Below the pieces are notes generated by a model. It had not been told where the DNA came from. It saw only the letters and a program-made list of their open reading frames with translations, and did not search any database. The position numbers and the translations under genes were made by a program. A DNA stretch of 40,623 nt. It comes from Aquificota bacterium (GTDB lineage Bacteria > Thermosulfidibacterota > Thermosulfidibacteria > Thermosulfidibacterales > B14-G1). The DNA is taken from positions 1 through 40,623 of the forward strand of contig WFSL01000026.1 in assembly GCA_015486015.1 (NCBI GenBank). The letters are read 5' to 3'. This document shows positions 17,860-25,380 of the stretch, piece by piece. The first letter of the stretch is position 1, and each line of letters starts with the position of its first letter.

Positions 17860-17954
17860 GGAAGTGGGTGGTGGCTGGTGCTGCCCCCGGACTTCAAATC
17901 CGGTGAGCCTCCCAAAAGGGGGCTGGTGGGTTCGATTCCCACCCACTTCCGCCA
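17860..17954 (+). tRNA. selC: tRNA-Sec (selenocysteine, anticodon TCA)
   Basis: The 95-base gene folds as a selenocysteine tRNA. It has a long acceptor arm (GGAAGTGG paired with CCACTTCC), an anticodon stem GCCCCCGGACTTCAAATCCGG with anticodon TCA, and an extended variable arm built from GAGCCTCCC and GGGGGCT. The T arm contains GGTTCGATTCC, and GCCA is encoded at the 3' end. The length and the long variable arm exclude a suppressor or ordinary Ser tRNA. Its presence means that the organism should read UGA as selenocysteine in some genes (SelA, SelB and SelD lie elsewhere). No selenoprotein candidate was found in this window. Confidence 0.95.
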
Positions 17955-18003
17955 GATTCCTGGGGTCAGGATGAGATGAGTAGAGAGAAAAGGAGGAAGC
18001 AAA

Positions 18004-18504
18004 ATGAGAAGGAGACTATGGTGGCTGGCATGTGCGTTGATATTGGCCTCTCTGTGGGACGCTGTCCAGGCTGGGCCTACAATCAAAAAATTAAAGGATA
18101 CCATAGAGGTGAAGGCCGAAGGGGAGACCCTTCACTATAGAGAGACCTCCCTGTATTCCAAAGAGGCATTTAATCGGATTATCAAAGAAGACTTCAAGTC
18201 TATCCTGATCGGATCGTTAGAGAAACGATACAATGGATATGCTACGCATCCAGAGGTGGAGTTTAGCAAAGAGAAGAGCACCGTCACAGTGCGGTGCCTC
18301 ATAAAGGGTGCCATGTACGCTCCCCAATCTTATGACTTCCACTGGTTATTGAAAGATCTACCCTTCGATCTCTACCAGTTCGTGCAAAGGGACAGAGAAT
18401 TGATCTATGAAGGTACCATCAGGGGCATACCCACGATTATCAGATTGCAGTTTCCTTACAAGCCAGCCCACTGTCATGAGCACGTCTGGCCGAGATGGAG
18501 ATAG
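18004..18504 (+). CDS. Secreted protein of unknown function with C-terminal His/Cys cluster
   Basis: The 166-residue product begins with a clear signal peptide (MRRR, hydrophobic WLACALILASLW, cleavage near VQA-GP). The mature part consists mostly of beta strands and is not recognised. Its last 15 residues contain HCHEHVW, a compact cluster of three histidines, one cysteine and one glutamate that could bind a metal. The start has a GGAGGAAGC site. It begins 50 bp after tRNA-Sec and its TAG stop lies ten bases inside the MBL-fold gene, which suggests a two-gene operon, although one product is exported and the other looks cytosolic. Confidence 0.7.
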   Translation: MRRRLWWLACALILASLWDAVQAGPTIKKLKDTIEVKAEGETLHYRETSLYSKEAFNRIIKEDFKSILIGSLEKRYNGYATHPEVEFSKEKSTVTVRCLIKGAMYAPQSYDFHWLLKDLPFDLYQFVQRDRELIYEGTIRGIPTIIRLQFPYKPAHCHEHVWPRWR

Positions 18505-19433
18505 AGATCCTGGCAACAGAATCCTTAGGTGTGAGGGGCCTCTGCTGCTTTGTCACTACGAGCAGAAGGCGGATTCTCATAGATCCAGGCGTTGCGCTGG
18601 GCTATAACCGCTTTGGTTTACATCCGCATCCCTTCCAGGTGGCAGTGGGTGAAAGAATACGGGAAAGGCTAATAGAGGAATGGAATCTGGCTACGGATAT
18701 AATAATCAGCCACTTTCACGGGGACCACACCCCACTGGCACACCCCAACCCTTACCAGCTCCATGTAAATAGAGTAGCCCATCTGAACCCTGAAGCAAAG
18801 ATATGGACCAAAGACCCTTCCAATCTCTCACCGCTGGAGGAAGGGAGAGCAAAAGAGATTCTCCCTGCATTGGGAGGGAGAGTTCATGTCGCAAAGGGGG
18901 AGGTTTCAGGGGAGCTTTCCTTCTCCCTCCCTGTGCTTCATGGAGATGGGACTACACACAATGTTAGTGTGATAATGACAAAGGTGGTGGACGGTGACAC
19001 CTTCGTACATGCCCCAGGGATCCAACTCATCAATGACAAGGCAGTTTACATGATAGTAGATTGGCACCCTGATGTAGTTCTTGTAGACGGTCCTCCTCTA
19101 TACCTCCATCAGAGGTTCACCAGGAAACAGGCTATGAAGGCCTGGAAAAACGCCAAACTCCTTTCTGAGCACGTCAAGACTCTGATTATCGACCACCACC
19201 TGATGAGGAGCCTCGAGGGTATAAAGTGGCTGGGGGAGCTCTCAAGAGAGACGGGGAAGAGAATTATCTGTGGTGCTGATTTTATGGGAAAGAGAAGGCT
19301 CCTCTTGGAGGCTATAAGAGAAGAGCTGTACCGAAAGATGCCGGTCCCTCAGGATTGGGAGGAGAAATACTCCAGGGGAGAAATCAAGACCGATACATAC
19401 TGGGAACAAGGCCGAAGCCTTTATCTCATCTGA
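18495..19433 (+). CDS. MBL-fold metallo-hydrolase, UPF0282-like (archaeal type)
   Basis: The 312-residue product is a metallo-beta-lactamase-fold hydrolase. The metal site begins with SHFHGDH (about residue 73), with LHGDGTTHNVSV, DWHPD and DHH further on. The N-terminus MEIEILATESLGVRG and LIDPGVALGYNRFGLHPHP match what I recall of the UPF0282 family, best known from archaea. Function is not established for that family; hydrolysis of a small ester or nucleotide is a guess from the fold. The ATG at 18495 overlaps the end of the secreted protein gene. An archaeal-type protein in this bacterial context suggests transfer or a shared anaerobic function. Confidence 0.82.
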   Translation: MEIEILATESLGVRGLCCFVTTSRRRILIDPGVALGYNRFGLHPHPFQVAVGERIRERLIEEWNLATDIIISHFHGDHTPLAHPNPYQLHVNRVAHLNPEAKIWTKDPSNLSPLEEGRAKEILPALGGRVHVAKGEVSGELSFSLPVLHGDGTTHNVSVIMTKVVDGDTFVHAPGIQLINDKAVYMIVDWHPDVVLVDGPPLYLHQRFTRKQAMKAWKNAKLLSEHVKTLIIDHHLMRSLEGIKWLGELSRETGKRIICGADFMGKRRLLLEAIREELYRKMPVPQDWEEKYSRGEIKTDTYWEQGRSLYLI

Positions 19434-19489
19434 TCATCGCCATTTATGCCCGGTCTTCAATCGGCCCTAAGATGCCATCCTACGTTTAA

Positions 19490-19508
19490 AGGGGTTATAT
19501 AAAACCCT
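19490..19508. terminator. Weak hairpin between convergent genes
   Basis: AGGGGTT and AAACCCT flank a short AT loop and pair with one mismatch, in the 85-bp space between the MBL-fold gene and the convergent thioesterase gene. There is no long T run, so termination here is only a suggestion. Confidence 0.25.
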
Positions 19509-19518
19509 GTAAGCTTCT

Positions 19519-19965
19519 TTACGTGTGCCCCTGGATTATCGGCGGGAAGGGCTTATCAAAGTGGTAACTCACCCCCTTTGCCAAAGCGATCCTTTCCCCT
19601 TCCTGGTTTGTCACCTCCATACTGTAAAGCCCGATCCTCTTGCCCATGTGGATCTCCTTGGCCTCTGCTATCAGCTCGTCCTTCAGATTGGCCGACCTGA
19701 AGAAGCTTATATTCACCTCTATGGCAAAACCCAGTCTGCCATGGCTATTGCCTGCTATGGCAAAGGCGAAATCGCACAGCGAGAAGAGCGCTCCCTCATG
19801 GCAGACCCCAGCAGCATTCAAGTGCCTCTCTTCCACAGTTAAGGCTACCCTGGCGTAACCCGGGGCCACCCCCAATACCCGGGCGCCTAAAAGTCCCATG
19901 AGCCTGTCATGCAGAAAGGTATATTCCCCCACCCTCCTGGCCAGATGGTCCACCTCGTCCGTCAC
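19519..19965 (-). CDS. PaaI-type hotdog thioesterase
   Basis: The 148-residue product is a hotdog-fold acyl-CoA thioesterase of the PaaI group. The core motif is HLNAAGVCHEGALFSLCDFAFAIAGNS, with the catalytic acidic residue in LCDFA, followed by NISFFRSANLKDELIAEAKEIHMGKRIGLYSMEV, the typical strand pattern. Such enzymes hydrolyse (often aromatic or medium-chain) acyl-CoA to free acid and CoA. The GTG start shares bases with the stop of the isochorismatase-type gene (GTGA). It is the last gene of the TetR/ACD operon, where it could release CoA from acyl-CoA that the ADP-forming synthetases do not handle. Confidence 0.88.
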   Translation of the reverse strand: MTDEVDHLARRVGEYTFLHDRLMGLLGARVLGVAPGYARVALTVEERHLNAAGVCHEGALFSLCDFAFAIAGNSHGRLGFAIEVNISFFRSANLKDELIAEAKEIHMGKRIGLYSMEVTNQEGERIALAKGVSYHFDKPFPPIIQGHT

Positions 19966-20519
19966 CCCTCTAACTCCCCTATGAATTCTTCACTATCCAT
20001 CACCCTCAGCAGAGGGTAAAGTGGGCCCTTTTCATATATCTCCATAACGGCCTCCTGGGTCTCCCGGTCATGGGATGCCGTGCAGTCCCTCAGGATCACA
20101 GCGCGAAAGTCATTGCTCACCGCATCCAAGGCCGTGGCGAGAACACAATAGGGGGCAGTGATACCACATACAGCTACAGTATCTACGCCCAATGTCCTCA
20201 GGGTTTGATCCAGATCGGTCTTGAAAAAAGCGGATAGGCGCCTCTTCTCCAGTACCATGTCACCAGGGACCATATCCAATTCTTCCACTACCTGAACCCC
20301 TTCTGTGCCCCTTATGCAGTGTGGCCTTAGCCTGGACTTAAAGAGAAAATCCTGGGGCAAGAAGCTATCACAGGCGAATACAATCGGTATGTCCCTTTCT
20401 CTACACGCGGCGATGAGCCTGTTAATCCTGGGAATGATGGCCCTGCCTGCCTTGGCAACACCATGCTCCCCTTTAAGGTTGTCTTTGAGCATATCAACGA
20501 CGATAAGGGCCGCCCTCAT
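19962..20519 (-). CDS. Isochorismatase-like cysteine hydrolase
   Basis: The 185-residue product belongs to the isochorismatase/nicotinamidase superfamily. The catalytic triad is visible: D9 (LIVVDM), K92 (LEKRRLSAFF) and C125 (GITAPYCVLATA), with ILRDCTASH downstream. Members hydrolyse amides such as nicotinamide or N-carbamoyl compounds; the substrate here is unknown. It starts inside the stop of the fused ACD gene (ATGA overlap) and ends inside the thioesterase start, so all three are coupled. Within this operon it may release a carboxylic acid from an amide, feeding the acyl-CoA synthetases; this is inference. Confidence 0.85.
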   Translation of the reverse strand: MRAALIVVDMLKDNLKGEHGVAKAGRAIIPRINRLIAACRERDIPIVFACDSFLPQDFLFKSRLRPHCIRGTEGVQVVEELDMVPGDMVLEKRRLSAFFKTDLDQTLRTLGVDTVAVCGITAPYCVLATALDAVSNDFRAVILRDCTASHDRETQEAVMEIYEKGPLYPLLRVMDSEEFIGELEG

Positions 20520-22579
20520 CCCATGATCACCCTACAATCCACAGCCATACAGCCCTTCTCACTGCCCATAATGGGATTGATGTCCAGCTCTTGAATCTGA
20601 GGCACCTCCATGGCCAAATTAGAGAGGGCAAGAAGCATCCTAACCACAGAGGCCTTATCCACTGAAGGGCCGCCCCTGACACCCTCGAGGATGGCCTTAC
20701 CCCTCAAGCCATCGATCATCTCACGGGCTTCATTTTCGTCCAGGGGAGCTATGCCCAAGGTGAAATCTTTCCATACCTCTGTATAAATTCCCCCTAGGCC
20801 AAAGGTAATTACAGGCCCAAACTGCGGATCCCTCTTTATACCTGATATGAGCTCCACACCCTCCACCATAGGCTGAAGGAGAAAGCCCTCTATGAAAAGC
20901 CCCCTTTTAACTGCCCTGCCTTTCATCTCTCTAACGGCCTCGATAAGCCCATGGGCATCTCTAATATTGAGTGCTACCCCTCCCACCTCTGTCTTGTGCA
21001 AGGCCTCAGGGGACACAAGCTTCAATACTAAGGGATAGCCTAACCCGCTGGCCGCATCCAAGGCCTCTTCCTCGCCCTTGACCATCCTGGAAGGCGCCAC
21101 GGGGATGCCATACTTCTCCAACAACTCCAAGGCCTCTCCACCCATTAGCACCCTCCTCTCTCCTTCCACGACGGGGATCTCCCCAAGAGGCACCCTCTTT
21201 CTCTCCCTCAACGTATGGTACCTGGTAAGGATGGAAAGGGCACGTACAGCACGAGTGGCAGAGGGATAAACCATCACCCCTGCGTTTCTCTCCAACCTCT
21301 CAGCTACCCCTTCGAAATCATCCCCGTAGAGCCAGACAGTGATAGGCTTGGTCTCCTTAAAAGGTCTGTTTTTTAGCCTACCTTCTGGGTCCAGGTCGGC
21401 ATGTAGGGGAGAACCCAAGGCAGCGGAAATGAACACCACTCCGTCCACATCCTTTCTCCCCAAAAGCAATCTCAAGGCTGTATCCATAGCCCTTTCGTAT
21501 CCACCCCACATGATGGGGGGCCAGATGTCCACAGGATTGGAGACCTTGAACCACTCCGGCGCCAGGGATTGGATAGGCCCTAACTCTTCGGGAGGTATCT
21601 CTGCCATCTCCATGCCATAGGCCTCACAGGCATCAGCCATCATAATGGCACCTGCACCAGTGAAGCTGATAAGGCCCAGCCTGTTCCCCTCCATGGGGGG
21701 CAGGAAGAGGAGGGCCTTTACGGCATCCATGAGTTCCTCAGGGTCTTCCACATCCAACAGACCCGCCTTCTTGAAAGCAGCTTTGTAAACCTGGTACTCC
21801 CCCACCATGGAGCCCGTATGGGAAAGCGCCATTTTGCTTCCTACATCACTCCTTCCCGTCTTCAACACCAGCACGGGCTTCTCCTTTGAAACCCTGCTCG
21901 CCACCTGAAGGAACCGCCTGCCACCCCTTATCCCTTCCATGTGGATTGCAATCACCCTGGTCTGGGGATCCTTAGCGAAATACTCCAGGCACTCCGTAAA
22001 GCCCACGTCGCACGCATTCCCAATGTCTATACCTTTGCCTATCTTTCCCGTAAAACCCTCGGGCCCTGCATGAAAGATACCGCTCTGGCAAATCACAGAA
22101 ACGGGCCATGGATCTTTATCCCTGGGAACATCCACAAAAGAGGTGGAAAAAGGGGCGAAGTGGTTGACCACCCCTAAGGTGTTGGGGCCCACTATTCTCA
22201 ACCCAGAAGCCTCAGCCAGTTGAGTGAGTTCATCCTGAAGCTCACTCCCCCTGTCATCAGCGTCGGCAAAACCTTGGGTCACCACTACAGCCCTCTTTAT
22301 TCCCTTCTCAGCACAGTCCTTTACCACCTCCAACACCCTCTCCCTCCCCACGGCAACCACAGCTAAATCAGGTACCTCGGGCAGGGCCTTTACGTTAGGA
22401 TAGGCGGTGAAGCCCAGAATGGACCCTATCTTGGGATTCACTGGGAAGACCTTCCCCCTGTACCCAAAGCGCAAGAGATTCTCCAAGACATTGAAGGCAC
22501 CAGTACCTGTAGCCCTAGGTACACCGACGAGGGCTACAGAAGCGGGATCCAGAAAACCCTCCACAAATGCACTATCCAT
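20516..22579 (-). CDS. ADP-forming acyl-CoA synthetase, fused alpha-beta (ACD)
   Basis: The 687-residue product joins both halves of an NDP-forming acyl-CoA synthetase: acyl-CoA + ADP + Pi gives acid + CoA + ATP. The alpha part has a CoA-binding Rossmann domain (ASVALVGVPR) and the catalytic phospho-histidine H254 in LSHTGSMVGEY. The beta part is an ATP-grasp domain with YPLVLKLVSPEALHKTEVGGV (the beta histidine) and GIKRDPQFGPVITFGLGGIYTEV. ATG 22579 is used because GAGGGGG lies upstream; an in-frame TTG at 22603 would add eight residues. It stands behind separate beta and alpha genes of a second such enzyme. Acyl specificity cannot be read. Confidence 0.93.
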   Translation of the reverse strand: MDSAFVEGFLDPASVALVGVPRATGTGAFNVLENLLRFGYRGKVFPVNPKIGSILGFTAYPNVKALPEVPDLAVVAVGRERVLEVVKDCAEKGIKRAVVVTQGFADADDRGSELQDELTQLAEASGLRIVGPNTLGVVNHFAPFSTSFVDVPRDKDPWPVSVICQSGIFHAGPEGFTGKIGKGIDIGNACDVGFTECLEYFAKDPQTRVIAIHMEGIRGGRRFLQVASRVSKEKPVLVLKTGRSDVGSKMALSHTGSMVGEYQVYKAAFKKAGLLDVEDPEELMDAVKALLFLPPMEGNRLGLISFTGAGAIMMADACEAYGMEMAEIPPEELGPIQSLAPEWFKVSNPVDIWPPIMWGGYERAMDTALRLLLGRKDVDGVVFISAALGSPLHADLDPEGRLKNRPFKETKPITVWLYGDDFEGVAERLERNAGVMVYPSATRAVRALSILTRYHTLRERKRVPLGEIPVVEGERRVLMGGEALELLEKYGIPVAPSRMVKGEEEALDAASGLGYPLVLKLVSPEALHKTEVGGVALNIRDAHGLIEAVREMKGRAVKRGLFIEGFLLQPMVEGVELISGIKRDPQFGPVITFGLGGIYTEVWKDFTLGIAPLDENEAREMIDGLRGKAILEGVRGGPSVDKASVVRMLLALSNLAMEVPQIQELDINPIMGSEKGCMAVDCRVIMG

Positions 22580-22611
22580 TCTTACATCCCCCTCAACGAT
22601 CAAGGGTCCTC

Positions 22612-23256
22612 TTACCTACCCTCCACCCTCACCATCCTGGCATCGGCTATAACAAGCCTTTCACCCATAGCAAAGACGGGGTTCAAGTCCATCTCCTGAA
22701 TTCTCCTGCTGTGTGCCACATCAGATACCCTCACCAAAAATTTGGCCAAGGCCTCCTTATTCACGGCAGGATAGCCCCTGATCCCCCTTAGCAACTTCTC
22801 CCCCTTAACCTCCTCTATCATCTGCCGAGCATCCCTATCTTCAATAGGCACCAGGCGAAAGGTGACGTCCTTTAAGACCTCTATCCAGATGCCACCCAAG
22901 CCGAACATAATCACCTGACCGAATGAGGGGTCCGTAGATATACCTACAGCCAGCTCTATCCCTCGGAGGTGGGGTTGTAGAGAGAAAGCCGCGTTTGGGT
23001 CTATGGGCCTCACCCTCTCTGCCATCTCCGAAAAAGCCCTCTCTAACTCCTGGGGCCCAGAGATGCCTGTCACCACCCCACCCGCCTCGCTCTTGTGAAT
23101 GATCTTCTCCGATGAGACCTTGAGGACCACTGGATAACCCAGGAAACCAGCCTTTTCTAAAGCTTCCCCTAAACTCTCCACTTCATAGGTGGGATTAACA
23201 GGAAGCCCCTCATTGGCCAGAAAGGCTTTAGCCTCTACTTCACCCAATTGAGACAT
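22612..23256 (-). CDS. ADP-forming acyl-CoA synthetase, beta subunit
   Basis: The 214-residue product is the ATP-grasp beta subunit of an ACD. It has YPVVLKVSSEKIIHKSEAGGVVTGI, whose histidine accepts the phosphate from the alpha subunit, and GISTDPSFGQVIMFGLGGIWIEVLKDVTFRLVPI. ATG 23256 is preferred over the upstream GTG 23295 because GGAGGG lies five bases before it and the family start follows; it overlaps the end of the alpha gene by 17 bp. It should pair with that alpha subunit in an alpha2beta2 enzyme. Confidence 0.92.
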   Translation of the reverse strand: MSQLGEVEAKAFLANEGLPVNPTYEVESLGEALEKAGFLGYPVVLKVSSEKIIHKSEAGGVVTGISGPQELERAFSEMAERVRPIDPNAAFSLQPHLRGIELAVGISTDPSFGQVIMFGLGGIWIEVLKDVTFRLVPIEDRDARQMIEEVKGEKLLRGIRGYPAVNKEALAKFLVRVSDVAHSRRIQEMDLNPVFAMGERLVIADARMVRVEGR

Positions 23257-24613
23257 CTCTTCCCTCCACAAGCCTCTTTCTTTGCAGAAGCGCACCGAGG
23301 GCTAAGGCACCGTCCTCCGGAGTGACAAAGACAGGGATGCCAGCACTTTGAAGCATCTCTATCTCTTCAGCTATCTCACTCCTTACTCCCAAGAGGACCA
23401 CCACGATGGGCCTCTTGGCCTCCCGCTTCATCATGATAAGCTCCTCTACAGGAACACGGATGGCCCTGTTGTAACCCCAGAGGAAGAGAGCAACATCAAA
23501 GGGCTCTCGGAGTAATAAACGGGCTACAGGATAATAATTCTCCGGCAAAAAACCCGGTCCTGTCATGTCCACGGGGTTGTCAATGTCCACAGGGGTTTTC
23601 TCTCCTATAATCTGGTAGATCTGCCGTCTGGCCTCTTCCCTTAAGGGAGGCACCTCCCATCCATACTGAAGGAGCTTATCCATGGCCACTATGCTGGGCC
23701 CAGCAGTGAAGGTGAGAATACAGAGCCTGTTTCCTTGAGGCAGCGGAAGCATATCAAGGGCCTTCAGGACGATGGCCAGCTCCCTGGGAGATGAAGCCTC
23801 TAATACACCGGCCTGCTTGAATGCCCCAGAGTAAACAGGCTTACTCCCAGCTAAGGTCCCTGTATGGGTAAATGCGGCCTTGTTTACCTCTTGGGCCTCC
23901 CCCACCTTATAGACAGCCACAGGTTTTACAGAGGCAAGATACTTGGCAGCCTGAAAGAACCTCCTTCCATCCTCTGTACCCTCTACAAAGAGACCCACCG
24001 TCCTGGTATCATCATCGGTAGCCAGATACTCCATATAATCGGCAAATTCCAAAACCGTGCGGTTTCCCACACCAATCCACTTCGAGAGGCCCACACCTTC
24101 CTCGTAAAGGAGATAGGCTATGGTGAGACCCACGCCCCCGCTCTGAGAAACCAGGGCAATGGATCCCGGTCTGGCACGCATGTACCAGAAAAGGGGCCAG
24201 ATGTTGCTCTTCACGTTGACAAATCCCAGAGTGTTGGGTCCTAAGAGTCTGATGGAGTACATCCGGCAGATCTCTCTTATCCGATCCTCGAGTTCCCTCC
24301 CACCCTGATACTCCTTGTAGCCCCCTGCCACGATGATGGCATTCTTGATCCCCAACCCCCCACAGTTCTCTAACACCTCCACTGCCCTTTCATGACCTAC
24401 CAGGATCATGGCCAGGTCAGGGATCTCAGGTAGAGCTTGAAGATTGGGATAACAGGGAAGACCCATCAGCTCTTTGAGCCTGGGATTTACTGGATAGACA
24501 CGCCCTTTGTAACCATGGTGGATCAGATTCCAAAGGGCAGCGAAACCCACACTCAATTGGCCCTCCCGCACACCCACCAAGGCAATGCTGGAGGGGTTGA
24601 AGAATCTCTCCAT
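23240..24613 (-). CDS. ADP-forming acyl-CoA synthetase, alpha subunit
   Basis: The 457-residue product is the alpha subunit of an ACD: CoA-binding domain (MERFFNPSSIALVGV, YPVNPRLKELMG), a succinyl-CoA-ligase-like domain (LGPNTLGFVN, LVSQSGGVGLTIA, WIGVGNRTVLEFADYMEYLATDDDTR) and the phospho-histidine H250 in THTGTLAGSKPVY. It lies one base after the tetR stop and overlaps the beta gene, so the order is tetR-alpha-beta-fused ACD-hydrolase-thioesterase. Two such enzymes in one operon suggest different acyl groups, for example aryl or branched acids alongside acetate. Confidence 0.93.
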   Translation of the reverse strand: MERFFNPSSIALVGVREGQLSVGFAALWNLIHHGYKGRVYPVNPRLKELMGLPCYPNLQALPEIPDLAMILVGHERAVEVLENCGGLGIKNAIIVAGGYKEYQGGRELEDRIREICRMYSIRLLGPNTLGFVNVKSNIWPLFWYMRARPGSIALVSQSGGVGLTIAYLLYEEGVGLSKWIGVGNRTVLEFADYMEYLATDDDTRTVGLFVEGTEDGRRFFQAAKYLASVKPVAVYKVGEAQEVNKAAFTHTGTLAGSKPVYSGAFKQAGVLEASSPRELAIVLKALDMLPLPQGNRLCILTFTAGPSIVAMDKLLQYGWEVPPLREEARRQIYQIIGEKTPVDIDNPVDMTGPGFLPENYYPVARLLLREPFDVALFLWGYNRAIRVPVEELIMMKREAKRPIVVVLLGVRSEIAEEIEMLQSAGIPVFVTPEDGALALGALLQRKRLVEGRDVSIG

Positions 24614-24614
24614 C

Positions 24615-25190
24615 TTAATCCCTCATCTTTTCCAAACCATTGATGAAAAGAGCGGCGTAGTCACGGGCCACCTCCTCTATAGAATAACGACCCTCAGGTG
24701 AAAACCACTCTACTGCCCAGTTGCAGGCACCAAAAATGAAGAGAGTGGCCAGATCCTCCTTCACATCCTTCGAGATTAGCCCCTCCTCCTTGGCCTGTGC
24801 GATCGCCTCTCTCACGAGGGTATTGAGCAGATCACAAATGGTGTTCACCCTTTCCCTGTGTTGGGGAGTGAGCTCCTTCTTTTCAGTGAGGAAGATCTGA
24901 AAGGCAGCTCCATCTGTCACCAAAAAGGAGAGATAGCAGGCAATGTAACGCCTTATCCGGTCTATAGGGTGGGGATATTCCCTCCTTATCTTGAGAAACT
25001 GGGCTTGGACACGTTCTCCCACGGTAAGGAATATCTGGTAGAGTAGTTCCTCCTTGTTCTCCACATAGTAGTAGAGAGAAGCCTTTTTGATACCCACCTC
25101 CTGGGCCAGGTTTTGAAGACTGGCCCTTCTATAACCCTTTTCAGAGAAGAGCCTGGTAGCTGCCTTGTATATAGCCTTCATCTGACCCAT
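24615..25190 (-). CDS. TetR/AcrR-family transcriptional regulator
   Basis: The protein begins with a TetR HTH domain (AIYKAATRLFSEKGYRRASLQNLAQEVGIKKASLYYYVENKEELLYQIF, here named by its ends) followed by a helical ligand domain as in FadR-like regulators of acyl-CoA genes. It is first in the ACD operon and probably represses it until an acyl-CoA ligand binds. I place the start at ATG 25190, eight bases after the -10 box, which would make the mRNA leaderless; ATG 25181 is the alternative. The longer frame to TTG 25226 would start upstream of the promoter and is unlikely. Confidence 0.85.
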   Translation of the reverse strand: MGQMKAIYKAATRLFSEKGYRRASLQNLAQEVGIKKASLYYYVENKEELLYQIFLTVGERVQAQFLKIRREYPHPIDRIRRYIACYLSFLVTDGAAFQIFLTEKKELTPQHRERVNTICDLLNTLVREAIAQAKEEGLISKDVKEDLATLFIFGACNWAVEWFSPEGRYSIEEVARDYAALFINGLEKMRD

Positions 25191-25197
25191 AGACTTT

Positions 25198-25226
25198 ATG
25201 ATATCAGCACCGCAAAAGTTTGTCAA
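25198..25226 (-). promoter_or_regulatory. Promoter of the tetR-ACD operon
   Basis: On the minus strand TTGACA (25226-25221), a 17-bp spacer and TATCAT (25203-25198) are almost consensus. The predicted start of transcription is at 25190-25191, directly at the first ATG of the regulator. A CTACCAACCGGT stretch about 20-30 bp upstream is a weak candidate for an operator. Confidence 0.6.
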
Positions 25227-25380
25227 ATAAAGTTTATGAGAAAACTACCTACCAACCGGTAAAAACCTTGAAGATAGAAAAAACCACTACTCAACGGGCA
25301 CTTAGAATAACTTTTATACCCGCTCGCATTCAAAAAACCACCCCTTGCCAAATCTCCTTCAGAAACCATAAAAGCTTATT

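Noticed and set aside
5093-19433. Possible selenoprotein genes with in-frame TGA near tRNA-Sec
   Set aside because: All recognised genes end at family-typical lengths, and no conserved domain continues past a TGA stop.
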